A DNA stretch of 17,375 bases, from assembly GCA_002431345.1 (NCBI GenBank), contig DJEN01000069.1:9826-27200 (forward strand). Reading direction: 5' to 3'. The notes below the pieces were generated by a model that did no database searches, was not told the origin of the DNA, and saw only the letters and a list, made by a program, of their open reading frames with translations. Each line of letters begins with the position of its first letter. The first letter of the stretch is position 1. Positions 1 through 7,394 of this stretch are shown here, one piece after another. Made by a program: the position numbers and the translations under genes. The stretch comes from Megasphaera sp. UBA5897. Its GTDB lineage: Bacteria; Bacillota; Negativicutes; Veillonellales; Megasphaeraceae.

Positions 1-2
1 CT

Positions 3-536
3 ATATTTCATGGAAAAATTCATTTCCATAATTTGACGGCGATAGAATTGGGAGCGTTATTACAAGTATTTCATTTAGGAACTGCTGATAGTGATATTGC
101 ATATAAGATTGGCATGGGTAAATCACTGGGCTTGGGAAGCATGCGCATTCATACGGAACTAAGCCTTGACAGTGGTGGCCGCTATACGGCATTGTTTGCG
201 CAGAACGCATGGAAAACATCGGAAACAGTTTGTGATGCTAATACATTTTTGAAAGTTTTTTCAGAGTATGCACAGCAGCACTTGGGTAAAGAGCAAGAGG
301 CATATCAGAAATCTTTGGATACGCTGGCATTATTAATGGATTGGAAGCATACTGCGCTGCCGGATTGGCAGCAGCGGATTGCGATGATGAGTCAAGGCGT
401 TCAAAAGACAAAAAATAGACATGGTAAAGCTTCTGTACAAGGTGGGATTGATTTACGATTTATCAAAAAATATATACTGCCGGAACCGGAAGAAGTGGTC
501 AATCATGATAGTAAGAAAGAGAGGAATGGAAAATGA
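3..536 (+). CDS. Type III CRISPR RAMP-superfamily protein (TIGR03986-like), 3' part
   Basis: C-terminal 177 codons of a gene whose start lies before the window; the frame is already open at base 3, so the TTG at 33 is a leucine codon and not a start. The visible protein begins IFHGKIHFHNLTAIELGALL and carries the glycine-rich loop KIGMGKSLGLGS, the hallmark of RAMP (Cas7-like) subunits that form the RNA-binding backbone of type III effector complexes. The 'F.G.I.F.NL...ELGALL' stretch followed by 'HKIGMGK.LGLGS' recalls the TIGR03986 RAMP family found in type III-D-like loci. The stop overlaps the next start (ATGA), so it is translationally coupled to the CARF-HEPN gene, which fits a shared defence operon. 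The RAMP fold call is firm; the exact subfamily is from memory of the family and is less sure. Confidence 0.8.
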   Translation: MFHGKIHFHNLTAIELGALLQVFHLGTADSDIAYKIGMGKSLGLGSMRIHTELSLDSGGRYTALFAQNAWKTSETVCDANTFLKVFSEYAQQHLGKEQEAYQKSLDTLALLMDWKHTALPDWQQRIAMMSQGVQKTKNRHGKASVQGGIDLRFIKKYILPEPEEVVNHDSKKERNGK

Positions 537-2296
537 AACATCATGTTATGCTGACCTTTTTAAGTGATGTAAAAGCCAAAAGTGCCAATGAGATTCGGAC
601 TACTCGATACGAAGGCGATATTGGACTTTGTTACACGACGAATGAATCGGCTATACGATATGAAATAAAGCAAGAACATCATAATTTGGAAAAAATATTT
701 GTTTTCGCTAGTAGAAAAGTACGTGAAGACCTGATTACATATCGTGATACAAAAGATAATAAAACAGTAGTATATCATGATAAGGATGGAAAAAGTTGGA
801 CACATCTCGAATATTTTGTCAAAAGAGTAGCACCTATCTTACCAGATTGTGAAAACTGCATAGATATTGAAGAGTATGACGAAAAAGCTGAAATAAAAAG
901 TAATATGAATGTAATTGTTGCCATGGCAAAAAAAATTCGGCAATATGTACAAAAACTGCCGTATGAAGATAGCTTGGTGCTGCATGTTGACTTTACAGGC
1001 GGTATGCGGCATGCGGCTATGATTATGATGGTTTTGACACGATTGCTGCAGTATGACAAACGAGTACAAATAGGAGATATTGTATATTCAAACTATGAAA
1101 AGCAAATTGTTGAAAAAGCAAATGATATTTATGATTTATTTAGTTTAGCCGCTGGTGCCGAAGAGTTTGTTCGTTTTGGCAGTATACAAACATTAAAAGA
1201 TTATTATAAAGAAAAATCTCAATCTCCGGCATTACAAGCTTTGTTGGAGGCAATGGAAGCTTTTGCCGAAGCGATTAATCTATGCCATTACGGAGAATTT
1301 AAGAAAGCGGTCAGCCAATTGCGCGGTGCTGTGAATTATTTTTCACAACACGAAGAGAAAGTGGTGGATGAAGAAGTTAGATTAAATGATGCGTTTATGG
1401 ACAGCTTGTACAACCGGATTTACTATGACTATAAAGATCTTTTGGAGCCTGAAGAACCAGATGATTTAACGCTGATTTTGTGGTGTGTAAGTCATAGCTA
1501 TTTGCAGCAGGCATTGACGCTTTACACAGAACGGATACCAGAAATTTTGATAAGTAAAGGAATCGTTTCCTTAACAGAAAGCGGGGAAAAAGCCTTTATC
1601 GAACAGTTTAAAAATGATAACAGCGGTACTTCCGAGGCGTTTAAAATATGCAATAAGTTATATGATAAGCATATGCAGGAAGCTATTGATAAGAAAAAAG
1701 CTGCCTATTGCAGCGAACTTAGGAAGTGTTTAAAAATGCTGCAGCAGCAAGAGGTACGTCCTGAAAATGTTTTTGACGTTCTGCAGAGCACGATGGAATC
1801 GTTATTTACAGGAATACCTGCAGCGTTTGATGATGAGGATTTATTAAAAAGGAGATTGAAATTTTACCAAGAATTGTACACGAAGCCCAAGATAACATGG
1901 GAAGCTTACAAAGACAACAGCATTTTTCAATCCATACAAGTGCAATGCGTTAAAAATCGGGAAATGGATTTAAAGAAATTTGAAAATCTGCCTGCTTATA
2001 AAAAAGGCAAAGCGATAGCAACCTTTATGTCACAAATGGATCTCCGAAATACGTTGGAGTTCTTTTCTGACATACATATTCCCTATTCTGAACGGATGAT
2101 GACGAATGTTGAAAATGGATGGGTTCGAAGTGCTGTTTCGCCAGACACACTGCGTCAAATTATGGAACAGTACTACAAAATAAAAAATGAACGAAATCAT
2201 ACCAACCATGCCCGACTGGATAGTACACAATGGTCTACGAAGGACATTTGTGATGAAATCAAATTGGGAATTGAGCAAATCAGAGATATTTGTTAA
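533..2296 (+). CDS. CARF-HEPN type III CRISPR accessory ribonuclease (Csm6/Csx1-like)
   Basis: A 587-residue protein. Residues 1-190 look like a CARF (CRISPR-associated Rossmann fold) sensor: an opening beta strand (HHVMLTFLSDVK), a second strand (KIFVFAS, 54-60), then D153-F-T-G-G-M-R159-H, which resembles the D-x-T-(H/G)-G-x-R ligand-loop signature of TM1812/DxTHG-type CARF proteins. A long helical region follows. The C-terminus has ERNHTNHA with R554-x4-H559, the R-x4-6-H catalytic motif of HEPN ribonucleases. Proteins of this architecture bind cyclic oligoadenylates made by Cas10 and then cut RNA non-specifically, giving abortive or dormancy-type immunity. That function is inferred from the family. 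The start is ATG 533 within the ATGA overlap, with GAGAGGA upstream. Longer than typical Csm6 (about 430-490 aa), with an enlarged middle. The named subfamily is unresolved. AT-rich codon use compared with the genes after 2796. Confidence 0.85.
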   Translation: MKHHVMLTFLSDVKAKSANEIRTTRYEGDIGLCYTTNESAIRYEIKQEHHNLEKIFVFASRKVREDLITYRDTKDNKTVVYHDKDGKSWTHLEYFVKRVAPILPDCENCIDIEEYDEKAEIKSNMNVIVAMAKKIRQYVQKLPYEDSLVLHVDFTGGMRHAAMIMMVLTRLLQYDKRVQIGDIVYSNYEKQIVEKANDIYDLFSLAAGAEEFVRFGSIQTLKDYYKEKSQSPALQALLEAMEAFAEAINLCHYGEFKKAVSQLRGAVNYFSQHEEKVVDEEVRLNDAFMDSLYNRIYYDYKDLLEPEEPDDLTLILWCVSHSYLQQALTLYTERIPEILISKGIVSLTESGEKAFIEQFKNDNSGTSEAFKICNKLYDKHMQEAIDKKKAAYCSELRKCLKMLQQQEVRPENVFDVLQSTMESLFTGIPAAFDDEDLLKRRLKFYQELYTKPKITWEAYKDNSIFQSIQVQCVKNREMDLKKFENLPAYKKGKAIATFMSQMDLRNTLEFFSDIHIPYSERMMTNVENGWVRSAVSPDTLRQIMEQYYKIKNERNHTNHARLDSTQWSTKDICDEIKLGIEQIRDIC

Positions 2297-2332
2297 TGTG
2301 TGAGTCAAGTAGAGAGAAGAAAAGGTGATGAA

Positions 2333-2674
2333 ATGAAGTTTGTCAATTTAACACCGCATAGTATATCTATTCTTTGTTCCCATACTGCATCGGCAGAAAC
2401 AAAGAAATGTCTTATACCTCCATCCGGGCAGGTAGCACGATGTGAAATTCATAAGGAACTTTGCGGATATATTGAAAATATTCCTGTATATCAAACATCT
2501 TATGGGGAGGTGCAGGGGCTGCCGAGTGCTCAAGAGGGTATAGTGTATATTGTATCGACTATTGTAGCGGAAGCTTGCAAGGGACAACGGGATGATTTGC
2601 TGGTACCTTTTGATTTTTTACGAGATGAAGCAGGCAATATTATTGGCTGCCAAGCTTTTTCAAAAGTAAAATAA
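2333..2674 (+). CDS. Small conserved NLTPH-motif protein, function unknown, CRISPR-linked
   Basis: 113 residues from ATG 2333, preceded by AAAGGTG at a proper distance. A GTG at 2300 in the same frame would add 11 polar residues but has no ribosome binding site and lies four bases after the previous stop, so the ATG is preferred. The protein starts MKFVNLTPHSISIL and has the pattern PPSG-x-VAR, then a 'Y(G/T)..T(S/T)(Y/F)GEV.GLP..QEG..YIVS..VAEA' block and a C-terminal RDD/VP...RDEAGNIIG element. I recall small proteins with this NLTPH start in phages and assorted bacteria and archaea as hypothetical proteins; I know no established function. It lies 36 bases after the CARF-HEPN stop on the same strand and shares its terminator, so it is probably co-transcribed with the type III genes. 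No signal peptide, membrane segment or catalytic motif is evident. Confidence 0.75.
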   Translation: MKFVNLTPHSISILCSHTASAETKKCLIPPSGQVARCEIHKELCGYIENIPVYQTSYGEVQGLPSAQEGIVYIVSTIVAEACKGQRDDLLVPFDFLRDEAGNIIGCQAFSKVK

Positions 2675-2721
2675 TATTGGAGACAATGGCAGCATATACT
2701 GTTTCCTTACTTGACACTGCC

Positions 2722-2761
2722 AAAAAAGATGCCTTCCCATGTAGAGAAGGCATCTTTTTTT
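2722..2761. terminator. Bidirectional intrinsic terminator
   Basis: A perfect 15-bp inverted repeat (2722-2736 with 2746-2760) around a nine-base loop. It has a run of A on its left side and of T on its right side, so it can end both the rightward CRISPR-linked operon and the leftward YkvI-type gene that stops at 2796. It also marks the border between the AT-rich defence segment and the core-like genes. Confidence 0.92.
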
Positions 2762-2795
2762 ATATCATTGTTTAGGTTGTTAAACTATCTGATTC

Positions 2796-4031
2796 TTAGT
2801 GCATGGATTCTGCTTCTACAGATACGCTGATTTTTTCTGCATCGGGGTTTTCGTTCATGGCATCGATGCGGGCACGATAGGCTGCGTCATTTTCGTAGCG
2901 TTTGTTTTTGTAGTAGCCTACAGTCAGGAACGGTACGATGATGATGGCGATAGCTAAGTAGCCGCAGTAGCCGTAGCCGTATTTGATGATGTTGGTCAGG
3001 CCGACGATGGAGATAGTCATGGATACGACGATGATGGCTAAGGTTACGATACTGGAACGAACGACAGAGTTGTCAGAGAGGCGTTTCAGCGGTTTGGTTT
3101 CCGAGAAGCGGGCTGTAAAGCCGAATACGGTGGTAACGCCGGTGGAAATCAGGCATAAGAGCAGGCAGATACTGTAGACGATAGTCAGCCAGGACATGTT
3201 CATTCCTTGGCAGCTGGTCAGAGTCGGCAGGGGAGATTTGCCGTAGATGTTGGTCCAGCCTAAGAGCATGCAGACGGATAAGGTCAGTGCGACGGCGTTC
3301 ATGATAAAGGAGAACCACATGGAAGTGGCACAGTTTTTACGGGTTGCCAGCGGCATGCCGACGACAATCATAGTCGGGATAACGACGCACTGGAAGCCGG
3401 AATAGGTAACGGCGTGGAGAATGGCCTGTGGCAGTTTGCTGAAGCCATTGATTTCAAAATCCTGCGCCATGGCCTGCATGACCGTTGTTGTACCGGCAAC
3501 GTCGCCAGCCATGTAAATGCCGATGGCAAAGATGAAGACAGACGTGGCTAAGATAGCAATGCCCATATAGGTGGTTGCTTTACGAACCAAGCCAGCCCCA
3601 AAAATCGTCAGGACGAGAACAACGGCGCCGACGACTAAAATACCCAGGTAATAATCCAAGCCTATCTGATCTTGCAGAGCCGAAGCGGCACCGGAAATGG
3701 CGGCAGAAACGGCCATGAGAACCATGATGTAGAAGAAGATTTCAAATAAATATTCGACGGGCTTAAACGGGCTGTACAGGTTGTGGAACAGCTGTCTGTA
3801 GCTTGTCAGATGGCGTGAGTTGTACATGTTCATGGCTTCTTTGATAGTCAAGGTCAAGAGCAGCATCGTAATGATGGCTGTAATCGGACCGAGCCAACCC
3901 AAGCTGATAAAGTATACATTGGCCTGGTTGCCGGTTGCGAAACCGCCGCCGGCATGAGAACTAAATAATACAGCACCGACAGAAAAGCACATGCTGATCG
4001 ATGCGGCTTTGATAGTAGATGGTGTTTTCAT
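2796..4031 (-). CDS. YkvI-family (COG3949) membrane transporter, probable amino-acid carrier
   Basis: A 411-residue, very hydrophobic protein with about ten to eleven predicted membrane helices and a short polar C-terminal tail. The N-terminal segment at residues 23-40 (LFSSHAGGGFATGNQANV) contains the unwound-helix glycine motif of YkvI-type proteins, distant relatives of the LeuT/APC-fold transporters. Substrates of this family are not established. The start ATG is supported by GAGGGAGG upstream (about 4040-4047). It is monocistronic: its own promoter and a T-box leader precede it and a terminator follows. The T-box specifier reads as CUC, so the gene should be induced when leucyl-tRNA is uncharged, which makes leucine or a branched-chain amino acid the likely import substrate. 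That assignment is inference from regulation, not from the protein. Confidence 0.85.
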   Translation of the reverse strand: MKTPSTIKAASISMCFSVGAVLFSSHAGGGFATGNQANVYFISLGWLGPITAIITMLLLTLTIKEAMNMYNSRHLTSYRQLFHNLYSPFKPVEYLFEIFFYIMVLMAVSAAISGAASALQDQIGLDYYLGILVVGAVVLVLTIFGAGLVRKATTYMGIAILATSVFIFAIGIYMAGDVAGTTTVMQAMAQDFEINGFSKLPQAILHAVTYSGFQCVVIPTMIVVGMPLATRKNCATSMWFSFIMNAVALTLSVCMLLGWTNIYGKSPLPTLTSCQGMNMSWLTIVYSICLLLCLISTGVTTVFGFTARFSETKPLKRLSDNSVVRSSIVTLAIIVVSMTISIVGLTNIIKYGYGYCGYLAIAIIIVPFLTVGYYKNKRYENDAAYRARIDAMNENPDAEKISVSVEAESMH

Positions 4032-4075
4032 AATGCATATCCTCCCTCAAGATAGAGCTATAAGTCTTAAGAGAA

Positions 4076-4357
4076 ACGAAAACGCCTTTCGTCTCTCTGC
4101 GTGTTAGCTAAGAGACGAAAGGCGTATATATCCTTCCGCGGTACCACTCTGATTCGTCCGAAGACGCTCTCTCGGATACGGCAGGTGCCATATCCATGCT
4201 CTGTAACGGGAGTTCCCGTAGCAGCTTACTTCATTCAGCTTCTCCGCTCGGCAATGAGTTCAATCCGCTTTTTGTACTGTCTTGCACCCCGCGACAGCTC
4301 TCTGAAACATCCAGCTGGATTTACTGGTTTGCGTCATCACGTTTAACGACGTTTGAT
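4076..4357 (-). promoter_or_regulatory. T-box riboswitch leader, predicted leucine-specific (CUC specifier)
   Basis: Read on the minus strand, the leader has all T-box parts. Stem I: GCAA (4329-4332) pairs with TTGC (4251-4254), and AATCC (4317-4321) with GGATT (4262-4266). Between them the specifier loop has AGTA (4322-4325) on one side and GAACTCA on the other; the codon CTC is at 4256-4258, followed by the expected A. The apical AGAGAG (4298-4303) and GGGTGCAAG elements follow. The T-box sequence AGAGTGGTACCGCGG is at 4136-4150; its TGGT would pair with the uncharged tRNA end, the variable T matching discriminator A, as in tRNA-Leu. A terminator follows. Uncharged tRNA-Leu should stabilise the antiterminator and turn on the YkvI-type transporter. 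The T-box call is near certain; the Leu reading depends on hand-folding. Confidence 0.93.
4082..4125 (-). terminator. T-box leader terminator hairpin
   Basis: On the minus strand a perfect 15-bp stem (ACGCCTTTCGTCTCT, 4111-4125, with its complement at 4082-4096) around a 14-base loop, followed by TTTTCGTTT. It lies directly after the T-box sequence and before the transporter start, and is the regulated terminator of the leader. The T-run is short and interrupted, as expected for a conditional terminator. Confidence 0.88.
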
Positions 4358-4363
4358 GATGAC
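4333..4363. repeat. Inverted repeat at the transcription start of the T-box leader
   Basis: GTCATCA (4333-4339) and TGATGAC (4357-4363) form a 7-bp dyad around 17 bases; it directly adjoins the base of stem I and the promoter -10. It could be a 5' stabilising hairpin of the leader RNA or an operator. Not part of the standard T-box model as far as I can fold it. Confidence 0.5.
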
Positions 4364-4392
4364 ATAATAGCATATGAGTATAGGGGTGTCAA
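4364..4392 (-). promoter_or_regulatory. Sigma-A-type promoter of the T-box leader
   Basis: Minus-strand TTGACA (4387-4392), 17-base spacer, TATTAT (4364-4369). Spacing and hexamers are near consensus and place the transcript start near 4357, just before T-box stem I. Confidence 0.85.
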
Positions 4393-4427
4393 GAGAAAAA
4401 GATAAAGCTTTTTGTTAAAATATGAAA

Positions 4428-4458
4428 TAAACGTTTAAGTTTAAGGTTTAACCTTAAA
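4428..4458. repeat. Tandem AT-rich palindromes between pepT and the T-box promoter
   Basis: TAAACGTTTA (4428-4437) is a perfect palindrome and is followed by a 9-bp dyad with one central base at 4440-4458 (TTTAAGGTT/AACCTTAAA). They lie between the pepT stop (4471) and the -35 box at 4387-4392. There is no T-run after them on the minus strand, so they make a poor intrinsic terminator for pepT; an operator is possible. Confidence 0.45.
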
Positions 4459-4470
4459 ATAAAAAGGTGA

Positions 4471-5733
4471 TTATTTTCCTGTGTAAATGAGTTGAATCAA
4501 TTTCATCGTCATTTCATAGGATTTTACCAAAGACGGAATGGGCAGGAATTCATAACGGGAATGGAAGTTCATGCCGCCGGTAAAGTAGTTTGGTGTCAAA
4601 ATACCTTTGGTAGAAATGAAGGAACCGTCTGTGCCGCCGCGCATGGCAATCGTTTTGGGCGTAATGTCCAATTCTTTCATGGCATCGTAAATGTAGTCGA
4701 TGGCCTTGCGGTTGTCATCGGTGATTGCATCGGCAATGTTGCCGTATGTATCGGAAATGGTGCATTCGATGACAGCGCGGGGATTGGCAGCCTGCAGTTT
4801 TTTGACGTTTGCGGCAATGCGCTGTTTCTTTTCTTCGTACAAGTCTTTGTGATGGTCACGGATGTTGAGATGTACTGTCGCCGTGGATTGGTTGGAATGG
4901 ACTTCCTGGCACCAGATATAGCCGTCTTTGCCGTCCGTGCATTCCGGCGTTTCGCTGCGGTCAAACATATTGATGAAATCGACGGCAATAAGCGTCGGAT
5001 TGACGAGAACGCCTTTGGCACTCATAGGATGGGCGCTGACGCCGTGAATCGTGACGGTGGCACTGCCGGCGTTGAACGTTTCATAGACAACTTCTCCCAG
5101 TTCGCAGGAGTCAATGGTATAGGCAAAATCGACGGGGAATTTGCTGAAATCCATGTTTTTGGAGCCGTACAGGCCGCATTCTTCGTCGGGGACAAAAGCA
5201 ACGTAGATGTCGCCGTGATACAAAGACGGGTCTTTTGTAAGCGTTGACAGGGCTGTCATGACGTTGGCGACAGCCGCTTTGTTGTCCGAGCCCAGAACGC
5301 TCGTGCCGTCTGTGACAATGAGGTCCTGACCTTTGTATTTGGCAAGTTCCGGATGGTCTTTGGCTGTCATGACAATGTGCTGTGCTTCGTTCAAGACAAT
5401 GTCGCCGCCGTCATAGGCCGTAATGGTCTGAGGATGCACAATAGGCGAGAGGCAGACATCGACTGTATCCATATGGGTGCAGAAGCCGACGGAGGGAACG
5501 GTCTTGGTTTCGCCCTGCGGCAGATGGGCCGGCAGTTTGGCTGTCAGTACGCATTTGTCGCTCAGGCTGATGTCAGTCAGACCGAGTTCTTCCAATTCGC
5601 GCTGTAATTGACGGGCCATGTCCCACTGGCTTTCTGTACTGGGGACGACAGTGCCGCCGTTTCCTTTGCTTTGGGACGGGATTTGCACGTAGCGGTAAAA
5701 CCGCGTAACTAATTCTTGTTGGATATCATTCAT
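4471..5733 (-). CDS. pepT: Peptidase T (tripeptide aminopeptidase, M20B)
   Basis: A 420-residue cytosolic zinc exopeptidase that releases N-terminal residues from tripeptides; the length is normal for PepT (about 405-420). Metal and catalytic residues of the M20 family are readable: H87 and D89 in THMDT, bridging D150 in GSDNKA, general-base E184 and ligand E185 in PDEECG, D208 in TIDS, and H391 in GGMNFHS. The dimerisation lid (about 215-320) contains the family-typical GVSAHP. The start ATG has AAAGGAG eight bases upstream. It follows the AbgT-type transporter stop by only 32 bases and is almost certainly co-transcribed with it, so imported peptides would be trimmed by its product. No clear intrinsic terminator follows; AT-rich palindromes and the T-box promoter come next. 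Confidence 0.96.
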   Translation of the reverse strand: MNDIQQELVTRFYRYVQIPSQSKGNGGTVVPSTESQWDMARQLQRELEELGLTDISLSDKCVLTAKLPAHLPQGETKTVPSVGFCTHMDTVDVCLSPIVHPQTITAYDGGDIVLNEAQHIVMTAKDHPELAKYKGQDLIVTDGTSVLGSDNKAAVANVMTALSTLTKDPSLYHGDIYVAFVPDEECGLYGSKNMDFSKFPVDFAYTIDSCELGEVVYETFNAGSATVTIHGVSAHPMSAKGVLVNPTLIAVDFINMFDRSETPECTDGKDGYIWCQEVHSNQSTATVHLNIRDHHKDLYEEKKQRIAANVKKLQAANPRAVIECTISDTYGNIADAITDDNRKAIDYIYDAMKELDITPKTIAMRGGTDGSFISTKGILTPNYFTGGMNFHSRYEFLPIPSLVKSYEMTMKLIQLIYTGK

Positions 5734-5765
5734 GAGTAAGACTCCTTTACGGTAAAACAGTTACA

Positions 5766-7334
5766 TTAAAACATTTGGCGAGGGTAGATATAGTCTGCCT
5801 GGAAACCAAGGGGAATGCCGAAGAACCAGAAGACGTAGAGCATAATCGTCAAGACGACCAGCAGCGTAATCGTGTACGGAAGCATGAGGCTGCTCAGGGT
5901 ACCGACGCCTGTTTTTTTGTAGTATTTCTGGCAGTAAATAATAATCAGCGGATAAAAGGCAAACATCGGCGTGCAGACGTTGACAGCCGAGTCACTGACA
6001 CGGAACGCAGCCTGTGTCAATTCCGGCGCAATGCCGACGGACATGAGCATCGGTACGAAAATCGGTGCCAAGATGGACCATTTAGCCGATGCTGACGTAA
6101 TAATCAGGTTTAAGAGGGCAACGAAGATGATGATGCCAAAAATCGTGATTTGCGGCGGCAGTGCCAGTGATTTGAGGAAATCCGCACCGGCAACGGCAAT
6201 GAGAGCCCCCAGATTGGACGCACCGAAAGCATACATAAACTGAGCGGCAAAGAAATAGAAGACAATCAGCTGTACCAGCGTGTGCGTGATTTCTTCCATG
6301 GAATGGGTGAAATCTTTGGAGCTTTTGAACGTACCGCTGATGATGCCGTAGACAATGCCGGGAACGCCGACGAGCAGGAAAATAATCGCTACGATGGACT
6401 GCATGACCGGCGCTTTGAAGCTGGCAATGTTGCCGTCCGGGTCACGGAGCAGGGAATCTGTCGGTATGAGTGCTAAAAACAGGCCGATAAGCATAAGAAT
6501 GAGAACAGCCGATGCAATGTAAAAAGCCTTGTTTTCCTGCGGTGTAATCGGTTTCATGGCTTCGCCGGATACGTCGATGTCTGCATCAATCGGGCAGGCT
6601 TTGCGGCACCACGGTTCCGTGATTTTTTCAGTGACCCACCAGCAGCTGCCGATGACGGCAAAGGTAGAGCCGACGGCATAGAAGTAGTTGCACAAGACGT
6701 TGACTTCATAGGACGGGTCGATGATTTGGGCTGCCATTTGGGTAAAACCCTGAATGACCGGGTCGATAGCTGACGGCGTATAGTTGGCAGCAAAGGCACC
6801 GGCGATACCGGCAAAAGAAGCGGCTACGCCTGCCAGGGGATGCTTGCCAGATGCATAGAATAAGTAGGCGGCAATCGGAATAATAATCATGTAGCCGCTG
6901 TCCGGTGCCAAATGGCTGAGCATGCCGACCAAGATGACGATTGGCGTAATGAGGAATTTCGGCGTGACCATCAAAATCTTTTTCAGACCTGTGCCGATAT
7001 AACCGGAACCTTGGGCAATGCCGATGCCGAGAGTAGCGACGATGACCATGCTCAGCGGCGGGAAACCAGCAAAATTGGAAACCATTTTGGTCATAAGTGT
7101 TACGAGGGACTGCGGGGAAAGCATGTTGGTTACGGTAATTTCTTTCCCTGTCGTCGGATGCAGGTAGCCAAAATGAATGGTAGAACAAATTGCGGAAACG
7201 ATACAGGTAATAAAGAATGCGGCAATGAAGAGCATGGTAATATCGGGGATTTTATTACCGACTCGTTCAATCCAGCCGAGGAAGCCTCCGACTTGATTCG
7301 GGGAGGCTGCAGGGGTAGTGTTTTGATTTGCCAT
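5766..7334 (-). CDS. AbgT-family transporter
   Basis: A 522-residue integral membrane protein, usual size for the AbgT family (p-aminobenzoyl-glutamate/antimetabolite carriers, COG2978). Family signatures: PDSGYMIIIP near residue 144, PLAGVAASFAGIAGAFAANYTPSAIDP near 166-192, and the C-terminal SASAKWSILAPIFVPM and RVSDSAVNVCTPM hairpin motifs. Start chosen at ATG 7332-7334 (MANQNTTP), which has AAAGGAG upstream; a frame-open extension to 7418 lacks a binding site and runs through a terminator hairpin. The family includes E. coli AbgT, which takes up p-aminobenzoyl-glutamate, and MtrF/YdaH, proposed to export sulfonamides. Here it sits between an M29 aminopeptidase and peptidase T, so uptake of a dipeptide or aminoacyl-amino-acid substrate is a reasonable guess, not shown by the sequence. 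Confidence 0.93.
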   Translation of the reverse strand: MANQNTTPAASPNQVGGFLGWIERVGNKIPDITMLFIAAFFITCIVSAICSTIHFGYLHPTTGKEITVTNMLSPQSLVTLMTKMVSNFAGFPPLSMVIVATLGIGIAQGSGYIGTGLKKILMVTPKFLITPIVILVGMLSHLAPDSGYMIIIPIAAYLFYASGKHPLAGVAASFAGIAGAFAANYTPSAIDPVIQGFTQMAAQIIDPSYEVNVLCNYFYAVGSTFAVIGSCWWVTEKITEPWCRKACPIDADIDVSGEAMKPITPQENKAFYIASAVLILMLIGLFLALIPTDSLLRDPDGNIASFKAPVMQSIVAIIFLLVGVPGIVYGIISGTFKSSKDFTHSMEEITHTLVQLIVFYFFAAQFMYAFGASNLGALIAVAGADFLKSLALPPQITIFGIIIFVALLNLIITSASAKWSILAPIFVPMLMSVGIAPELTQAAFRVSDSAVNVCTPMFAFYPLIIIYCQKYYKKTGVGTLSSLMLPYTITLLVVLTIMLYVFWFFGIPLGFQADYIYPRQMF

Positions 7335-7352
7335 TGGGACAACTCCTTTGTC

Positions 7353-7392
7353 AAAAAAATAATGTGGTACATGCCATTTGACACGCACCACA
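7353..7392 (-). terminator. Intrinsic terminator or attenuator in the AbgT-gene leader
   Basis: Minus-strand hairpin of 11 pairs (7382-7392 with 7363-7373, two of them G-U) around TCAAATGG, followed by TTATTTTTTT (run of seven T at 7353-7359). The T-run ends right before the AAAGGAG site of the AbgT-type gene. It may end the aminopeptidase transcript, or act as an attenuator for the AbgT-pepT pair. Confidence 0.75.
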
Positions 7393-7394
7393 CT

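Noticed and set aside
2300..2332. GTG start for the NLTPH protein
   Set aside because: No Shine-Dalgarno before it; ATG 2333 has AAAGGTG and gives the family-like N-terminus.
1..2800. CRISPR repeat-spacer array near the type III genes
   Set aside because: I looked for regularly spaced direct repeats on both sides of the genes and found none inside the window.
4101..4405. Two + strand open frames between the transporter gene and pepT
   Set aside because: The stretch is the T-box leader read backwards; conserved RNA elements explain it.
4492..5247. 251-codon open frame on the + strand opposite pepT
   Set aside because: It lies wholly inside pepT, which has complete family motifs; the antisense protein has no recognisable pattern and no convincing binding site.
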